Source of the DNA: Cystobasidium ongulense
Taxonomy: Eukaryota; Basidiomycota; Cystobasidiomycetes; Cystobasidiales; Cystobasidiaceae
Assembly: GCA_022835595.1 (NCBI GenBank)
Contig: BQUP01000008.1
Span: 620,001 to 684,000, forward strand
Direction: 5' to 3'
Length of the DNA: 64,000 nt
Shown: positions 38,896 to 50,333 of the stretch, piece after piece
Numbering within the stretch: the first letter of the stretch is position 1
Layout: each line of letters starts with the position of its first letter
Made by a program: the position numbers and the translations under genes
Notes under the pieces: model-generated
What the model saw: only the letters and a program-made list of their open reading frames with translations
What the model was told of the DNA's origin: nothing
Database searches by the model: none

Positions 38896-41198
38896 ATGGC
38901 AATGGCGAGCGTAAGATCGCGTATCATCAAGGTGAGAAAGCTCTGACATTCCTGCTATGGCTCGTCTAGCTGATTACCTTCTTCTCGGACTACTCGCGCA
39001 GATATGGTCCACAAAGTATGGCCTAACTCTCACGCCGGACTCGCTGTCCTGGCTCGAGAAGATGATAGAGCACTACGAGCTAGGAGACACTAGGGACGAT
39101 GATGTCGTCGAAGCCTTCAACAAGGCCATGGAAGATATGGCCAAATGCTACACCGGCGCTTTAGAAGACTATGCTCAAATCGTCGATGTGGACGCGCTGG
39201 AAGACGTCTATGCGCGCTTGCAAGCTGTCGAGGGGAATGTTGATGCTTTAGTTGGGGGCAATAGTCTCGCTCACGACGATACTAACAACGGACGCGACCA
39301 CGCCACGAGCGATCTCCTCGATAGATCCACATATATCAAGGTTATAGATGCCTTTTCGATGCCATGGATTCATTTCGACGGAGAGAAGAAGAGTTTCGTG
39401 CACCACAACAATATGACTACAAGTACTGGCACAGGGCAAAGTGCCAGGAAATACCCTTCCCTCGCCGGAGCGGCAGACTCAAAAGCACAGTATTTACGCG
39501 ATCGGTACAATATTCTAAAGCAAGTCATCTTGCGGAACGAACATTTCTCTCCGCCTGCGCTACCTGGACACGATAGAGAAAACTACATGAAGGTGTGTAC
39601 CAACATTGCGTGATGATTGAAAAGCTCCGAGCTGAAATATCTTTACTCAGCTCACTGGCATCAAGAACCTGCTTGGACGGCAAGGCGGTCATTTCCTACT
39701 CTTTGGCATGCTCACCCGTTCAGAAGATGGTACATTCGTCTTGGAAGATCTAGATGACCAGGTTAAGCTAGACATTTCGGAAGCCAGTCCAGCGAGTGGA
39801 ATGTTTACAGAGGGATGCTTCGCGCTACTTGACGGACAATACACAAAAGACAGCATATTCAAGGTGATGGAGATCGGTCACCCGCCTAGTGAAACACGAG
39901 AGGCGACGAGGTAGGATCCTCTGCATCTCTTACGTGGCCTATGTCAGTGCTAAAGCACGCTCATTGCAAAACAGGGCGATATTTGGTCACGTGGACTTTC
40001 TTGGCACAGGCGCCCTCACTCTTACTGAAGAAACCAAGCTACAAGCGTCGGAAAAGGCGCATCCTGAATCATTTCTCTTCTTCTCTGACATGCACCTCGA
40101 TTCACCCAAGCACATGCTCAACTTTCGCAAAGTACTGCAAGCCTACGAAGGTCACGAAGGTGGATTGCCACCGGCTGTATGCGTGCTATGTGGAAATTTT
40201 AGCAGCAAGCCTGTAAATTTGACAGATGGCAAGAGTTTGAGACAGTATCAAGGTAAGGAGTATCAACTGCCTGTTCGCGGACCACGCTTACTCAACCACT
40301 GGTGTCCCTTTGACTGCAGCCAATTTCTCTGCTTTTGCAGATTTGCTTCTGGCGTACCCCAAATGCGCGCGAGAGATGCATTTCGTTTTCGTGCCAGGGC
40401 CAGCAGACCCATACGACGTTTCCAATCTCATCTTACCGCGGCGGCCCCTCCCGCCATCGCTTACCAAAGCAGTCAGGGAGAAGCTACCCAAAGTGACATT
40501 CGCGTCGAACCCATGCCGAATAACGTACAAGAGTCAGGAAATTGTAGTATTCAGGGATGACCTAATGTCGAGGATGCTCCGCAACACGGTACGTCTCAAG
40601 AACGACCTATCAACACTGGCGAACCGGGAACTGCTGGATATGATGCAGAGTGCAGAAGGAGAACAGATGGTTGGTATGTCTGCACAGATGGAAAATTGGA
40701 CGGACGAACAAAAAGGCGAAGCCAGACTAAAGGTGTTAAGTCAATTCGTAAGCGTGTTTGACCCCATTGAAGACTGAATGTCCGTTGATGACAGTCCACT
40801 CTCATTTCTGTAGCTTGTTCAGACGGTGCTGGATCAATCACACCTGGCACCGCTGTCGCTGCAGGTTCGGCCAGTTCTATGGGAGTTTGACCAGGCACTG
40901 CGGCTCTTTCCCATGCCAACAGCAGTACGTCTTGGGCATAACATCCGCTTTGACGATATACTGACATGCCGGTCCCGTTACCAGCTTGTATTGGCGGACA
41001 AGTACCAGCCCTACGATGTCACGTATGAGAATTGTCACGTCTTCAACCCCGGAAGCTTTGCAGGAAGCGACTTCACATGGTCAATGTACGATACCTCGGC
41101 GAGAACATCGGATCAAAGGTATGAGCGGTTCTCAGTGGTCTGTCGAGGCACGTTACTGAATCCGCCTTCGCTCCTTCTGCAGTGGCTTTGGCCCTTGA
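38896..41198 (+). CDS. DPB2: DNA polymerase epsilon subunit B, Dpb2 (612 aa, eight exons)
   Basis: Dpb2 is the essential non-catalytic second subunit of the leading-strand polymerase and links it to the GINS/CMG helicase. The exons are 38896-38931, 39002-39592, 39651-39910, 39975-40252, 40320-40732, 40814-40924, 40985-41118 and 41183-41198. Exon 1 supplies [12 protein letters not shown], which joins [18 protein letters not shown], the usual N-terminal helical domain; a frame that starts at 38957 is intron read-through. The calcineurin-like fold shows [12 protein letters not shown] and [37 protein letters not shown], and the late block [16 protein letters not shown] with [24 protein letters not shown]. 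Metal-binding residues are degenerate, as known for B subunits. The last coding exon is 16 nt. Confidence 0.94.
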
Positions 41199-41377
41199 TG
41201 TAGAATGCCGCAGTAGACTTTGGGCAAGCTTCATGTCGTTGTGTGATTGTACTGCAGAAGTGACTGTTGTTGTACTTCTTATCGTCTCAGAGCGTTCCAC
41301 ATTAGATCACCGGTCCCTATGACCAATATGCTTCCGCACTGGCTAATGTTTGGACCATTTCCGAATATTGCTTAGCA

Positions 41378-42307
41378 TTACTGCAGCCACTTGCGATAAG
41401 AACGACAATATCACACTACGACTAGCTTTGCGACAGTTGCGACATTTACTCGAGCTGTACCAGGCGACGAAAACGTTCAGCATGTGTTTGATTGCCTGGC
41501 TAGTCATAGGTTCAGAAGATGAGCTCACCTCTTCGAGCTTGTTAGCGCTACCTTCAGCTGGCGCTGCCTCTCCTGCCTTGTTTTCATCTGAGACTTCGAA
41601 AGATTCCACTAGGTCTGGTACGTCGTCGTCGTCTTCTGGCTCTTTGTCCTTGCCTGCGCCTGATGCGCGACCAGCGTTGTAGCTTTCGGCCATCTTCCTC
41701 AACGAAGCAAGCGAGTCAGGTCCAAGCTGGTTCAAGATGCCTGGTACTAGCTCTGTCAACTCCTTCTCCTGTCCATGTCCGTAGATGGCGTAGGTGTTCG
41801 ATGTGACCGCCGCGTGGACTGAAGAGTCGAGATTGCATGATCAGCAGTTTGACCACGGAAGCAATTGGAGGGAGAAGAACGGGATAGTAGGACACATACC
41901 TTTTGGTGCGCTGAAGTGCAGAACATTGCCGTTCTCCATGAACATATTGCACTCTTCAACGCCGGTAATGGGTTGCACATTCAGCTTTTTGAGCGCAGCT
42001 GCAGAGCAAGCGGGACGAAAGGACGAGATCAGCACAAGGGCCAGGCAGGAGCGGCGGAGAGAAAGACTGGCCGGCAAAGTACTTACTGGATAGCTTCTTA
42101 TCATCTGCAGCTGATGTGTTGCCGCCCACTTTCGCAATCTTGCGTCTTGGGGTTCCTTTGCCGCCTGCATGAGTGGAAAGGTGATGCGGGCTGTATTCAG
42201 TATGATGGTATGGAATGGGTATGGCGGCGAGCGGGTAGATTCTACGCACCCTTGGCAGCTGCAGCTTGCGCTTGAAGCTTCTTGAGCTTTTCCTGGTCGA
42301 CAACCAT
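41378..42307 (-). CDS. EGD1: Nascent polypeptide-associated complex subunit beta (175 aa)
   Basis: With NAC-alpha it shields nascent chains at the ribosome exit tunnel. The exons are 42250-42307, 42087-42164, 41900-41998, 41529-41818 and 41378-41380. The protein reads [20 protein letters not shown], then [14 protein letters not shown] (the ribosome-binding RRK motif lies here), and the NAC domain ([40 protein letters not shown]). The tail is acidic ([16 protein letters not shown]). If the GTGAGC donor after LEE is used, the final exon contributes only the stop codon TAA; without splicing the frame would stay open into an odd Ser/Cys-rich tail to 41343. The former fits family length, so I prefer it. 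Confidence 0.9.
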
Positions 42308-42707
42308 TCTGTACTGATGGTTTTAGAGGTGATTGATGAGCGCTGTGCTGGATGGGCAGAGACTGTAGCGCCGTCGCAACGTCAGCACAGGTCAAGCGAA
42401 CAGCAGCCAGCACTTGTCATGTCCCTTGCAACTCACATCAAACTATTTGTGTAGTTGCGCTGGTGAGAGTGGTCGTAATGCAAGAGTCAAGCCTGGGCTC
42501 CATCAAGCAGCTCGCTTTTCACCTCCGCACAACCGAAAAAGAGCCGAACATGCAATACACAGGAAAGGTTCGCATCTCACTTTCTGGAGTGCACGGCGAT
42601 GCAACGCCCTTCGTTAAGCAAGCACGAAGCATTTCTTTCAATTTATGTTCTCATTCTCTGGTTACACAATGTCCATCTCAACTATCCGGATCCTCGAACC
42701 TGGGTCT
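42308..42707. other. Gene-free stretch between EGD1 and glutamate decarboxylase
   Basis: These 400 bases are the promoter side of EGD1 and the 3' flank of the decarboxylase gene, both on the minus strand. Short frames have no recognisable content. Confidence 0.45.
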
Positions 42708-45346
42708 CTAGCACTGCCTGGCATAACCAGTGGGGTTGACCGCCTCTCCCTCCTTATGTCCAGAGTGTCCAGCAGCGCCCTCGGCAGTATCGTGTCGCGT
42801 CTTGGATCCAAGCATGGCCAATCTAGCTGAGGAGGAATCGGTTGTCATGAGTCCCTCAACGATGGCAATCAGGTCTGTGAGATACAAGTCGAGCAGTTCC
42901 TCGGAGAAGTTCTCTCTGACGACTACTCTGAGTACCTCGGTGTTCTGTGCATTGGGAGCCAGCGCATAATTTGGGCTGATCCATCCCTTGGCTCGTAGGA
43001 GGGTCTGAATCCAACTCTGTAGGCCAAAACGATGTACATCAGTAGTGTCATCGTATAAATGCCCACAACCATTGTGGCCTACCTGCTGGATTTCAGGGTA
43101 CTTCTTCTTGAAAGCGTCACTAAATGTGTATGCAACGACCGGCAAACCGGAAGCATATGCTTCAGGATCGCCACGCTTAGAATCAGGGACTTCGCTTCCA
43201 TCGGGTGCCCTGTGGATCTCCGAGATGCACTTGAAGTATGTAGATTTCTCTAAAGCTCGACTGAGGACTCTAGCATTGGCTAGATCGTTCAAGGCAATTC
43301 GTCGGTAGCCTTCAAAGCCGAGATTGATCTAATAGTAAAGGTCAGTCAGGGCTGGACTCCTACAAATACAGAACAAATGACTGGCGGCAAGTTTGGACCG
43401 TATTGTCAGACGAGGGCTGCGGCAAACGAAGGTCTTCCCGACTGCTGAGTGTTGGGAAGACTTTTGTCTGCCCCGTATCTTGTCTGACAATGTGGTCTAC
43501 GTTTGGCAGTCACCTTGCGCGCCGAGACTACTCACAAAGTTGAAGTACTGTCCAATCATTGGAGCAGCAGGCCTACTGAAGTTTAAATTGAAGGAGTATT
43601 CGGTGGATCCAAGATAATGAAGCTGATAAACCCGACACAATCAGCATCAATTCTTGCGGTTATGCGAACACTGGTAGAAGGCATTGCACACTTACCTCGA
43701 AGACAAGCTCCTTAGGCAACATGGATCTGTCTCTAAAAATGACCCAGCCAACACCGACATAAGCCAGACCGAATTTGCTTTATGACAGAAAGCAGGAAGA
43801 AAAGAAGCGGACAGACCGACCCATCAGCGAGCAGCTCCCTTACACTCTGCACAATAAAGAGGCTACATACTGTCCGGAAGAGTTGATAGACTCGACTCGG
43901 GGTATTTCGAATGACCACTTCATTTGCGGGTGAGCAAAAGGAGCCACAAATCCTCCACTAGCTGCGTCCACGTGAATGGGAACGTGAATTCCAGTTTTTT
44001 CTTCGTACTCTGTTAGGAGTTCGTCCATCTGTGACAGGTAAGGGCATCAGAATTTGCGCAGAATACTTGGGCCTTTGGACGGACTTACTCGCTGTACGTT
44101 CTCGTAGTGACCGGTATATGTTGAGCCTGTAAAATCATGAGCCACGGCTCCAAGGCCAAGAATGGCGAGTTGTCGCACTCACCTAGAATCACGAATACTC
44201 CAATGGTATTCTCATCTACATACTCCATGGCCCTTTCAGGAGACATGCAGTACCTGGTGGATTCGTCTCTGAGAAGCCATTTGATACTTCAGCTCGATTG
44301 TGAATTGCGAAGGCCAAAGAAAGCTTACACGGGCACAAGTCTGGCTTCGACATCGAAGTACCTTGCGAATTTTTCGATGCATACCTGCAAGTCCCGAATC
44401 GAGAATCAGCCATAGGTCATTGACAAGCAGACCTTCAATGGCATAGAATACCTGCGCATTCGCACCCCTGCAACATCGCAAACTAAAGGTCAACCGCGAA
44501 ATCACCTCAAGGACATTCGGCTCCATACATACATGATGACATTGGGACCCGGGTTGTGCATATCCTTCCCAGCAGCCTTCATTTTAGCTTGCCATCTCTT
44601 CTTCATTGCTAGTCCACCAAGCATAATTGCTTCACTAGATCCTGTTGTGCATGTACCGAGTGCGTTTTCAGAGTGAGGGGCCTTCCACAGAGAAGCAAGC
44701 ATGGAGATACATCTAGTATGGATATTGACCATCATGGGGTATTCATCTTCGTCGCAAAGATTCTTAGACATGTTCTCTACCATTAGCTTGTCGGCTTGTG
44801 GCGGCATCCAGGTATGTACGAAGGACGCTAGGTTTAGAAGTGGCTATAGGACAGGGTGTAAGCTGTCAGCTGAACCAAGCACGTCATGGGAGAAATTAGA
44901 AACTTACTGTACCATCAAGTGACAGCTGGTCGTGAATTAGCTGGGTATACGAGAGTTGCGTCAATTTTCTGAGGCAAACACGTTCTCCGCATCATATGGC
45001 GAGAATCTTTGAATCAGGGCCCCCATACCTGATAGGCAGCATCTCCAGAGAGACCGTTGGTTGGCAGATGGTACTTTGGGATCCTGTTTGTACAGATATC
45101 AGGAGATCTGCCTGGGTGGAAACCAGGGCATGTAAACCGGGCTTACGGAGCGGTGGTATAACGACCAGCTGCAAAGGCTTAGATTCAGCAAGGGCCGTAT
45201 TGCGTAGGACGACAAGAAAGCCTACCGTAGGAGCCGGTGGTATTATCAGAAGAGTGGCCTCTTGCAGCGGCTGTCAGCTTGTGCGCGGGGTGCTCTCGCG
45301 CAGCAGCCAGGACCTTGTCGGCGTGTACATGGCTTCGTAGACTCAT
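42708..45346 (-). CDS. GAD1: Glutamate decarboxylase (539 aa, 14 exons)
   Basis: This PLP enzyme converts glutamate to GABA, feeding the GABA shunt. The exons are 45226-45346, 45147-45168, 45029-45083, 44908-44940, 44533-44843, 44452-44467, 44329-44384, 44183-44268, 44089-44126, 43871-44028, 43696-43777, 43536-43622, 43083-43328 and 42708-43016, 1620 nt. Landmarks in order: [51 protein letters not shown], the MGANAQV block, [37 protein letters not shown], and [18 protein letters not shown] with the PLP lysine Lys300. The C-terminus is His/Gly/Glu-rich; a plant-type calmodulin site is not evident. Introns fall inside conserved blocks, hence no long frame. Role in stress or pH response is known for the family; not shown here. 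Confidence 0.95.
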
Positions 45347-46125
45347 GATGCTGCTGCTTGCTTGTTGCTTTTCGAAGGTGTAGGCAGTGTGTCCGACGAG
45401 AAGAGAGCTGTAGATTGCTTGAAACTCCACGGTGCTGTTACACTGCCAATAATGTATTAATACACACAAGAATTAATAGTAGTGACGGCCTTTACAGAGC
45501 GTGATCGAGAAAGTCGACGAGGCAGATCATCTGCTCAGGCACAGAGGCGGCGCGGTTACTTTATGTGAGACACTATTATTCCGATACACTTTCTGATTTA
45601 CAAGACTCGTCAAGTACATACACACCAGTAGCGATGTAACATGTGAAGGAGGTTCATTGGCTGCTCCTCTATCTTAGCAGATTCCAAGTGAGAGTTTGAA
45701 AACAAGAAAATTGCTGCAAATTTGCAGCAGTCGGAGTCGAGAAATTAGGCATGAAAAGCCTTGCGGTAGCGCAGGAGTGTCAACAAGTCATTAGTTATTC
45801 AGTACAAACCCCCAGCAAGTTCATATCTCGAGCTCGAGTGCTTTCATTTACACTCTTGTTCGTAAACTAGCTTGCGAGATTGCTTGAATCTTTCTGTAAA
45901 ATTTGGTGGATCTGCCCGAATATCGTTACAAGTAATACGACAACTTACTATGCAGTCCTTTACAAGCGCTCTACGGCGTGTTTGAGGGCGCTGCTCCAGT
46001 TTCCAACCCCTGTTATTCGCTTGAAACACCTCCTTTCTTTCCCTCCGTCACCGTGGGATGAGATATCGCAGGTTGAGGCTCTAGTAATGGCCCACTTGCG
46101 TCTTCCACTTTAGTAGACATGACGG
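45347..46125. other. Gene-free stretch, possibly holding the true 3' end of the tyrosinase-cap-like gene
   Basis: These 779 bases contain the decarboxylase promoter on the left. On the minus strand at 46020-46130 a frame reads SVTVMSTKVEDASGPLLEPQ, which would suit the end of the adjacent tyrosinase-C-like domain if an unseen splice reached it. A further minus frame at 45844-46029 has no match I recognise. Confidence 0.4.
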
Positions 46126-46736
46126 TCACGCTGATTTGTCCAGATCATACTCCTGATCTAATGATTCCGCGCCCATTCTTCGCGGCTGCGGATGCAGGAC
46201 AGGGCCATACCATCAGGAACAGACTACGAAAACAGAAGATTCGCCAGCAATGCTCACCGAGCTAGCTTTCCAGACCAATGAAGACTTCAGATATGGTATC
46301 ACAGTCTCTACGTCGGTTTTATCGAGAAGACCCGCAAGTGCATCATCCAGCAACACAAAACCTTGTATCATCAAAGGTTGCTCGTTCCCGCTTGTCGCCA
46401 TCAAAGTTGTTGGTCCGATAGCCACTTGACCGACATAAGATGGAGAATCTGCCCATTGCGAGGGTTTGCTGGGGATGACAGATGATACGCTCTCTGATTC
46501 GGCTTCTTCAGGCGGAAGTAAGAAGACGGCGACTGTGAAAGCGAGAGCATTGCGGTCGACTCTGATACGAACAGACCTTCGTTTTGCAAACACAAAATAC
46601 TCTCAGCTTTATCCTCCTTCCTCATTGGAAGTCACTTCACTCACCACTTGTACATCTCACTTGGAGCCATTTCAGTTGTGCCGAAGGCTAGAGCGAGGTT
46701 TGCTATCGTAGCCGATATCGCGCTGAGAAGCAACAT
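46126..46736 (-). CDS. Small secreted protein resembling a tyrosinase C-terminal (cap) domain only
   Basis: The exons are 46645-46736, 46258-46576 and 46126-46185 (156 aa), though the last exon is uncertain. A signal peptide (MLLLSAISATIANLALA) leads straight into MAPSEMYKWSVRIRVDRNALAFTVAVFLLPP, then SQWADSPSYVGQVAIGP, GFVLLDDALAGLLDK and VIPYLKSSLVWKASS. This order (Y-x-W, VRVDR-AL, VxVFLxPP, W--SPxxVG, L--AL---L, V-PYLK--L-W) is what I know from the C-terminal domain of fungal tyrosinases, the cap released on activation. No copper-binding histidine region precedes it. It is divergent from the Zn2Cys6 regulator. Assignment is by remembered pattern, so moderate. Function unknown; it could be a relic of a full enzyme or a partner protein. 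Confidence 0.5.
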
Positions 46737-47323
46737 GCAGACCACAGGAAGCCTCAGCATTTGCTTGAGAAGGATTGCCGAGTGTCGAGACCAACCCTTC
46801 GTGTAAGTGGTACCAGGCTAGTTTCCAGTCGATCAATTGAATCTGTCGGGATGGGGTCAAGGTGGGTCCGCCATATCAGACAAGACCGCGCTTTGCAGCG
46901 AAGCACGACGTCGTGCGTGCGTCAGCGGTGAGAGGCGTGTCATCTGGTCTCTCATTGAAAGCCATGGAGGAAACGTCCAAATGTCAAGAAGCAAGAGCAG
47001 ATTAATCACGGCCGGCGGTGGAAGCGCCGCCTTATCCGACCCAGTCCGGGTGTCGCCACAGAGCCTGTCCAGGACACGCCGCATGACAGAGTTGCACCCT
47101 AGCTGTAGCTGATTGCCGTGCCATGGGTGAGTGAGTGCGACTGTGGGTGAGTGGGTTAGTGGGTGAGTGAGTGAGTGAAAGCCTGGGATCGAGGGCTCCG
47201 AGTAGAGTCAGATGCCAGCTCGACGACTTCTTCCCCATGCCAACTCGAGCAAGCACGCTGACAGCCGCGCGTCCAATGTGAGCAAGAAGACATCTCTGGG
47301 GACACTCGACATTGCATCAAAAA
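46737..47323. promoter_or_regulatory. Divergent promoter region of the accessory locus
   Basis: These 587 bases separate the tyrosinase-cap-like gene and the second Zn2Cys6 regulator. They include a GTGA-rich simple repeat at 47125-47178. CGG/CCG triplets, the half-sites commonly bound by Zn2Cys6 proteins, occur near 46866 and 47010-47018, but without a convincing spaced pair. Confidence 0.45.
47125..47178. repeat. Imperfect GTGA/GTGG simple repeat
   Basis: The stretch is built of GTGA, GTGG and TTAG steps, ending in four clean GTGA-type units (GGTGAGTGAGTGAGTGAAA). It lies about 150-200 bp upstream of the regulator's start, within the shared promoter region. Confidence 0.75.
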
Positions 47324-49912
47324 ATGGCCAGCGAAACGCCAGAAGAAGGGAGCTCCGCCTGTGTTCAGGCCCCGCGTAGAGCTCGAACGATTACAAGTTG
47401 CAACCGCTGTCGCCGCTTGAAGAAGGTGTGCAGAGGCAATGCGCCCTGTCAGAGATGCGTCGCAGCCTCTCAAGAATGCGTCTATGAGAGGCCATCTGGG
47501 CCGGTCCTGCCCCCAGGCTCTGAAGAGTGAGTGGCGAGGTCTTTATATGATCAGACTCGATACAAGGCTACATTTGATGCTTGGTCAATTTGCAGTCTGC
47601 TTACAATCCTGCAAGGCATCGAAGCACAGCTGAAAGCCCTGACGAGCATCACTGTGGGAAGCCAAGGTCCATCCTGCTCCAGCCTATTTCCAAAGTCTTA
47701 AGGTATCCTTGTCTGACACACCCCACGTGATACTTTTCCAGACCGGCTGCTCAAAGTCGAAGAGGCGCTCGCACATGCTGTCAACGATTCAAATGCTTCA
47801 GCTGAGGTAGACGCGCTACATGCTCCTTATACCGCGCCGAACAGTCCCCGCCTTTCTGTCGTTGGCAATGGTGACCATGCCACGCACAGCAGCGGCATTG
47901 GCGAAATTCCAGATCATAAATTGCGTGAGCATAACAAATCATCAGCGCAGACATCAGATGCGTATTCACAGCTCGTACATCCGCTCTATCTCCCTGATTC
48001 GTATCTTTCCAGATCTACATGCCCAGGCTCTGGTCGATGCAGCGGCCTCCATGCCAGACTGGCAGTTGGACATTGCAGACCACCACAAGCTGCCTTCTTT
48101 ATCAAAGGTCGAACCGGACATCATTAGCAAAGGAATTTTTACACAGCTTCAAGCGTATACTTGCTTCCGAGAGTGCGTACGCAATCCCTCACTCCCTTTG
48201 ATATCACATTGAGCCCTGCCTCGCTACCATCAGATATGTCAAAGAAATGCACGAATTCTGCTCCGTCCTACACCCTCAGGTCGACACATTTGAATCCATA
48301 CGGCAGAACAGTAGCTTTCTGTTCCACACGATCATCTATCTTGGGGCACGAGCTTTGCCAGCTGGATACGGCGATATGCTGCAAGTTGCCACAGAGGAGG
48401 CTCGCTGCAGCTGGAAGAAAGCTCTAATCGACGAGACATCCACCTTGCAGACTGTGCAAGCACTGGCCATCAACGCATGCTGGCATGACAACGCATACAT
48501 TACGTCTGGCATTGCCATGCGAATGGCATTGCATATGCGGTGGCATCTCCTTACACACCGCTATGATCGGGATGCATGGTCAAGCAACAATGAGAACATG
48601 CGGCCAAGGGTTTGCCAGGTGGGCACTTAACTGCCACGGAGGTGCAAGTAAAAGAAGCTGATCTGTAAGTCGTGCAGCTCCGAACCTGGCTTATTGTGCA
48701 ATTTTTGGACTTCAAGTAGGACCGTTTCTCCTGTCAGTCATTGAACAAGGTGCTAAATCGAAATGCAACTCAGGCATAGCATTAGTACAGACCGACCTCT
48801 ACAGAATCAAGAGCGGGAGAATGCTCGAATGGCACAGACCGCCGACTATCTATTGCTGTCACCTTTCTGCACCACCGACGACATTCGCTGTGTGGCAAAC
48901 CTGCAGATGTGCCTCAAAATTACAACATTTATGAAGGTAGCTCGAGAAAAACGACCGGCATGGGCAGTAGAGAAGTTCATCGAGACATCCAAAGCTGAAA
49001 TTGAGGTTTGGCATGCACACTACGATGCTATGCTCGGTCAGTCTCAGCGACCTAATGTCTGCGCGCGTTCTTCTTGCAAGCTAAAACTATTTGAAACGCA
49101 GTCGCGCGTGGGCATGCGCCAGACAGCTGGCCAAGGCTCTCTCACCGTAGACACCTGTACGACGGTTGCCTGCAACTGACAACCATGCTCTATCAGCAAG
49201 ATCTACTACGGCTGGACGACGAGAGGTGCGCTCGTGCTCGCACCTACGCATTCGAATGTGCACAAGGCAGCATTCGCACTGTGCTTAGCTCGGCGTCCTA
49301 TTGTAAATCATACTCTAATGCACTTGTCGTGCATGAGCTGGCGGCCCTAACGGTTTACCCCCTTTCTGTTCGATACAGCGTCGAGTATCCGACACAGTGG
49401 CTATAGCACCCGAGTCGATCTAACTTTTGCTTGCCTACTGCTCATGAAATTGTTCAAAGTGGATCCGAGGTATCCTCAGGCGGACATGCTCAGGGATGTA
49501 ACTGCTATCGCGGATCTGCTACGGGACACTCCGGGTTCTCGCAGATACGAAGAGCTCTTACGGTAGCTGAACCCCAAAAATCGACTGTGCGCGAAGAAAG
49601 GGCCTGTATTGACCTTGTTCCTGCATCGCCAGATTTTCGCTTCTTCGGTGGGGTGGACCTCCAGACCCTCCAGCCCAACTGGGGGTACCAATCCCTTGGA
49701 CTTCCGGTACACAGATTGGCGAGACACTTGCGGGAAGTGCAGATTCAGACCTTTCTTGGCTAGCCCTCGACACTTGGTTGTCTGATCATGGATCTGCGCT
49801 AAACGACAACCCGTACGCCGTACCCGACTTTACGAAACTACCCTCTTTTCCCGATGATGCTGCTAGTTTGCAAAGTGTATGGCCGTATCCACGAGATCTA
49901 GTTCTGCAGTAA
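47324..49912 (+). CDS. Zn2Cys6 fungal-specific transcription factor of the accessory locus
   Basis: The zinc cluster is canonical: Cys26, Cys29, Cys36, Cys42, Cys45, Cys52 (SCNRCRRLKKVCRGNAPCQRC). Resolved exons are 47324-47526, 47596-47666, 47742-47924, 48013-48172, 48234-48618, 48678-48715, 48774-49036 and one starting at 49102. A coiled-coil-like dimer stretch follows the cluster (LLTILQGIEAQLKAL), then the middle homology region: YVKEMHEFCSVLHPQVDTFE, IIYLGARAL, ALAINACWHDNAYITSGIAMRMAL, LRTWLIVQFLDFQ and SISTDRPL. Later coding runs are KLFKVDPRYPQADMLRDV near 49450 and a final exon ending PRDLVLQ, stop at 49910-49912; introns between 49300 and 49745 are not resolved. Presumed nuclear. 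Its position between the tyrosinase-cap-like gene and a dehydroshikimate dehydratase suggests pathway-specific control; that is inference. Confidence 0.85.
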
Positions 49913-50333
49913 TGGCGCCATCTCGCTGGCTTTCCACCTGTGTTGCGAGTAATCTAGTTGTATGTTTGGTCTAGTTTCATCTCGAGAGACTTCAGGCTGG
50001 TCACGTGAGCTTGCGCGCGAGCAAGTTGTAAACGAGACCCGTTGCTGGTGAAGCAGCGAGGCATGCCCTGCAATACACCGAGACGTAAAAATCGTACTCG
50101 TGCGCTCTCACTGCGCGTACAGCACACCCAGAAGATGCCGAGTCGGTCGGTAGAGGCGCCGGCGGTCGAGGCGGACCAGCAGCCCGCCCGGTCGCTAGGC
50201 TGCGGGATGGAATTGGGCGTTCGAACATTAGCTTTAACGCAGCCAGGTCGTTCTTGGCTTGTATCGCGACTTGCTTCCTCTCGAGCATCAATACATTACT
50301 GGACTGTACCCTGCCATCTGTTTCGCGTGCATC
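49913..50333. other. Gene-free stretch between regulator and dehydratase
   Basis: These 421 bases form the 3' flank of the regulator and promoter of the dehydratase-like gene. CGG-containing GC-rich sequence occurs at 50155-50205 (GGCGGTCGAGGCGGACC), a possible place for zinc-cluster binding but unproven. Confidence 0.45.

Noticed and set aside
38528-38949. Two overlapping minus-strand frames between TRL1 and DPB2
   Set aside because: No family motif, mutual overlap, and overlap with DPB2 exon 1; best explained as chance frames in a divergent promoter.
38957-39001. ATG at 38957 as DPB2 start
   Set aside because: It lies inside a good intron (GTGAGA to CGCAG). Splicing 38896-38931 to 39002 gives the proper Dpb2 N-terminus.
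45844-46029. Short minus-strand frame ending LVYEQECK
   Set aside because: At first it looked like a small Cys-containing mitochondrial protein, but cysteine spacing matches none I know and no start exon joins in frame.
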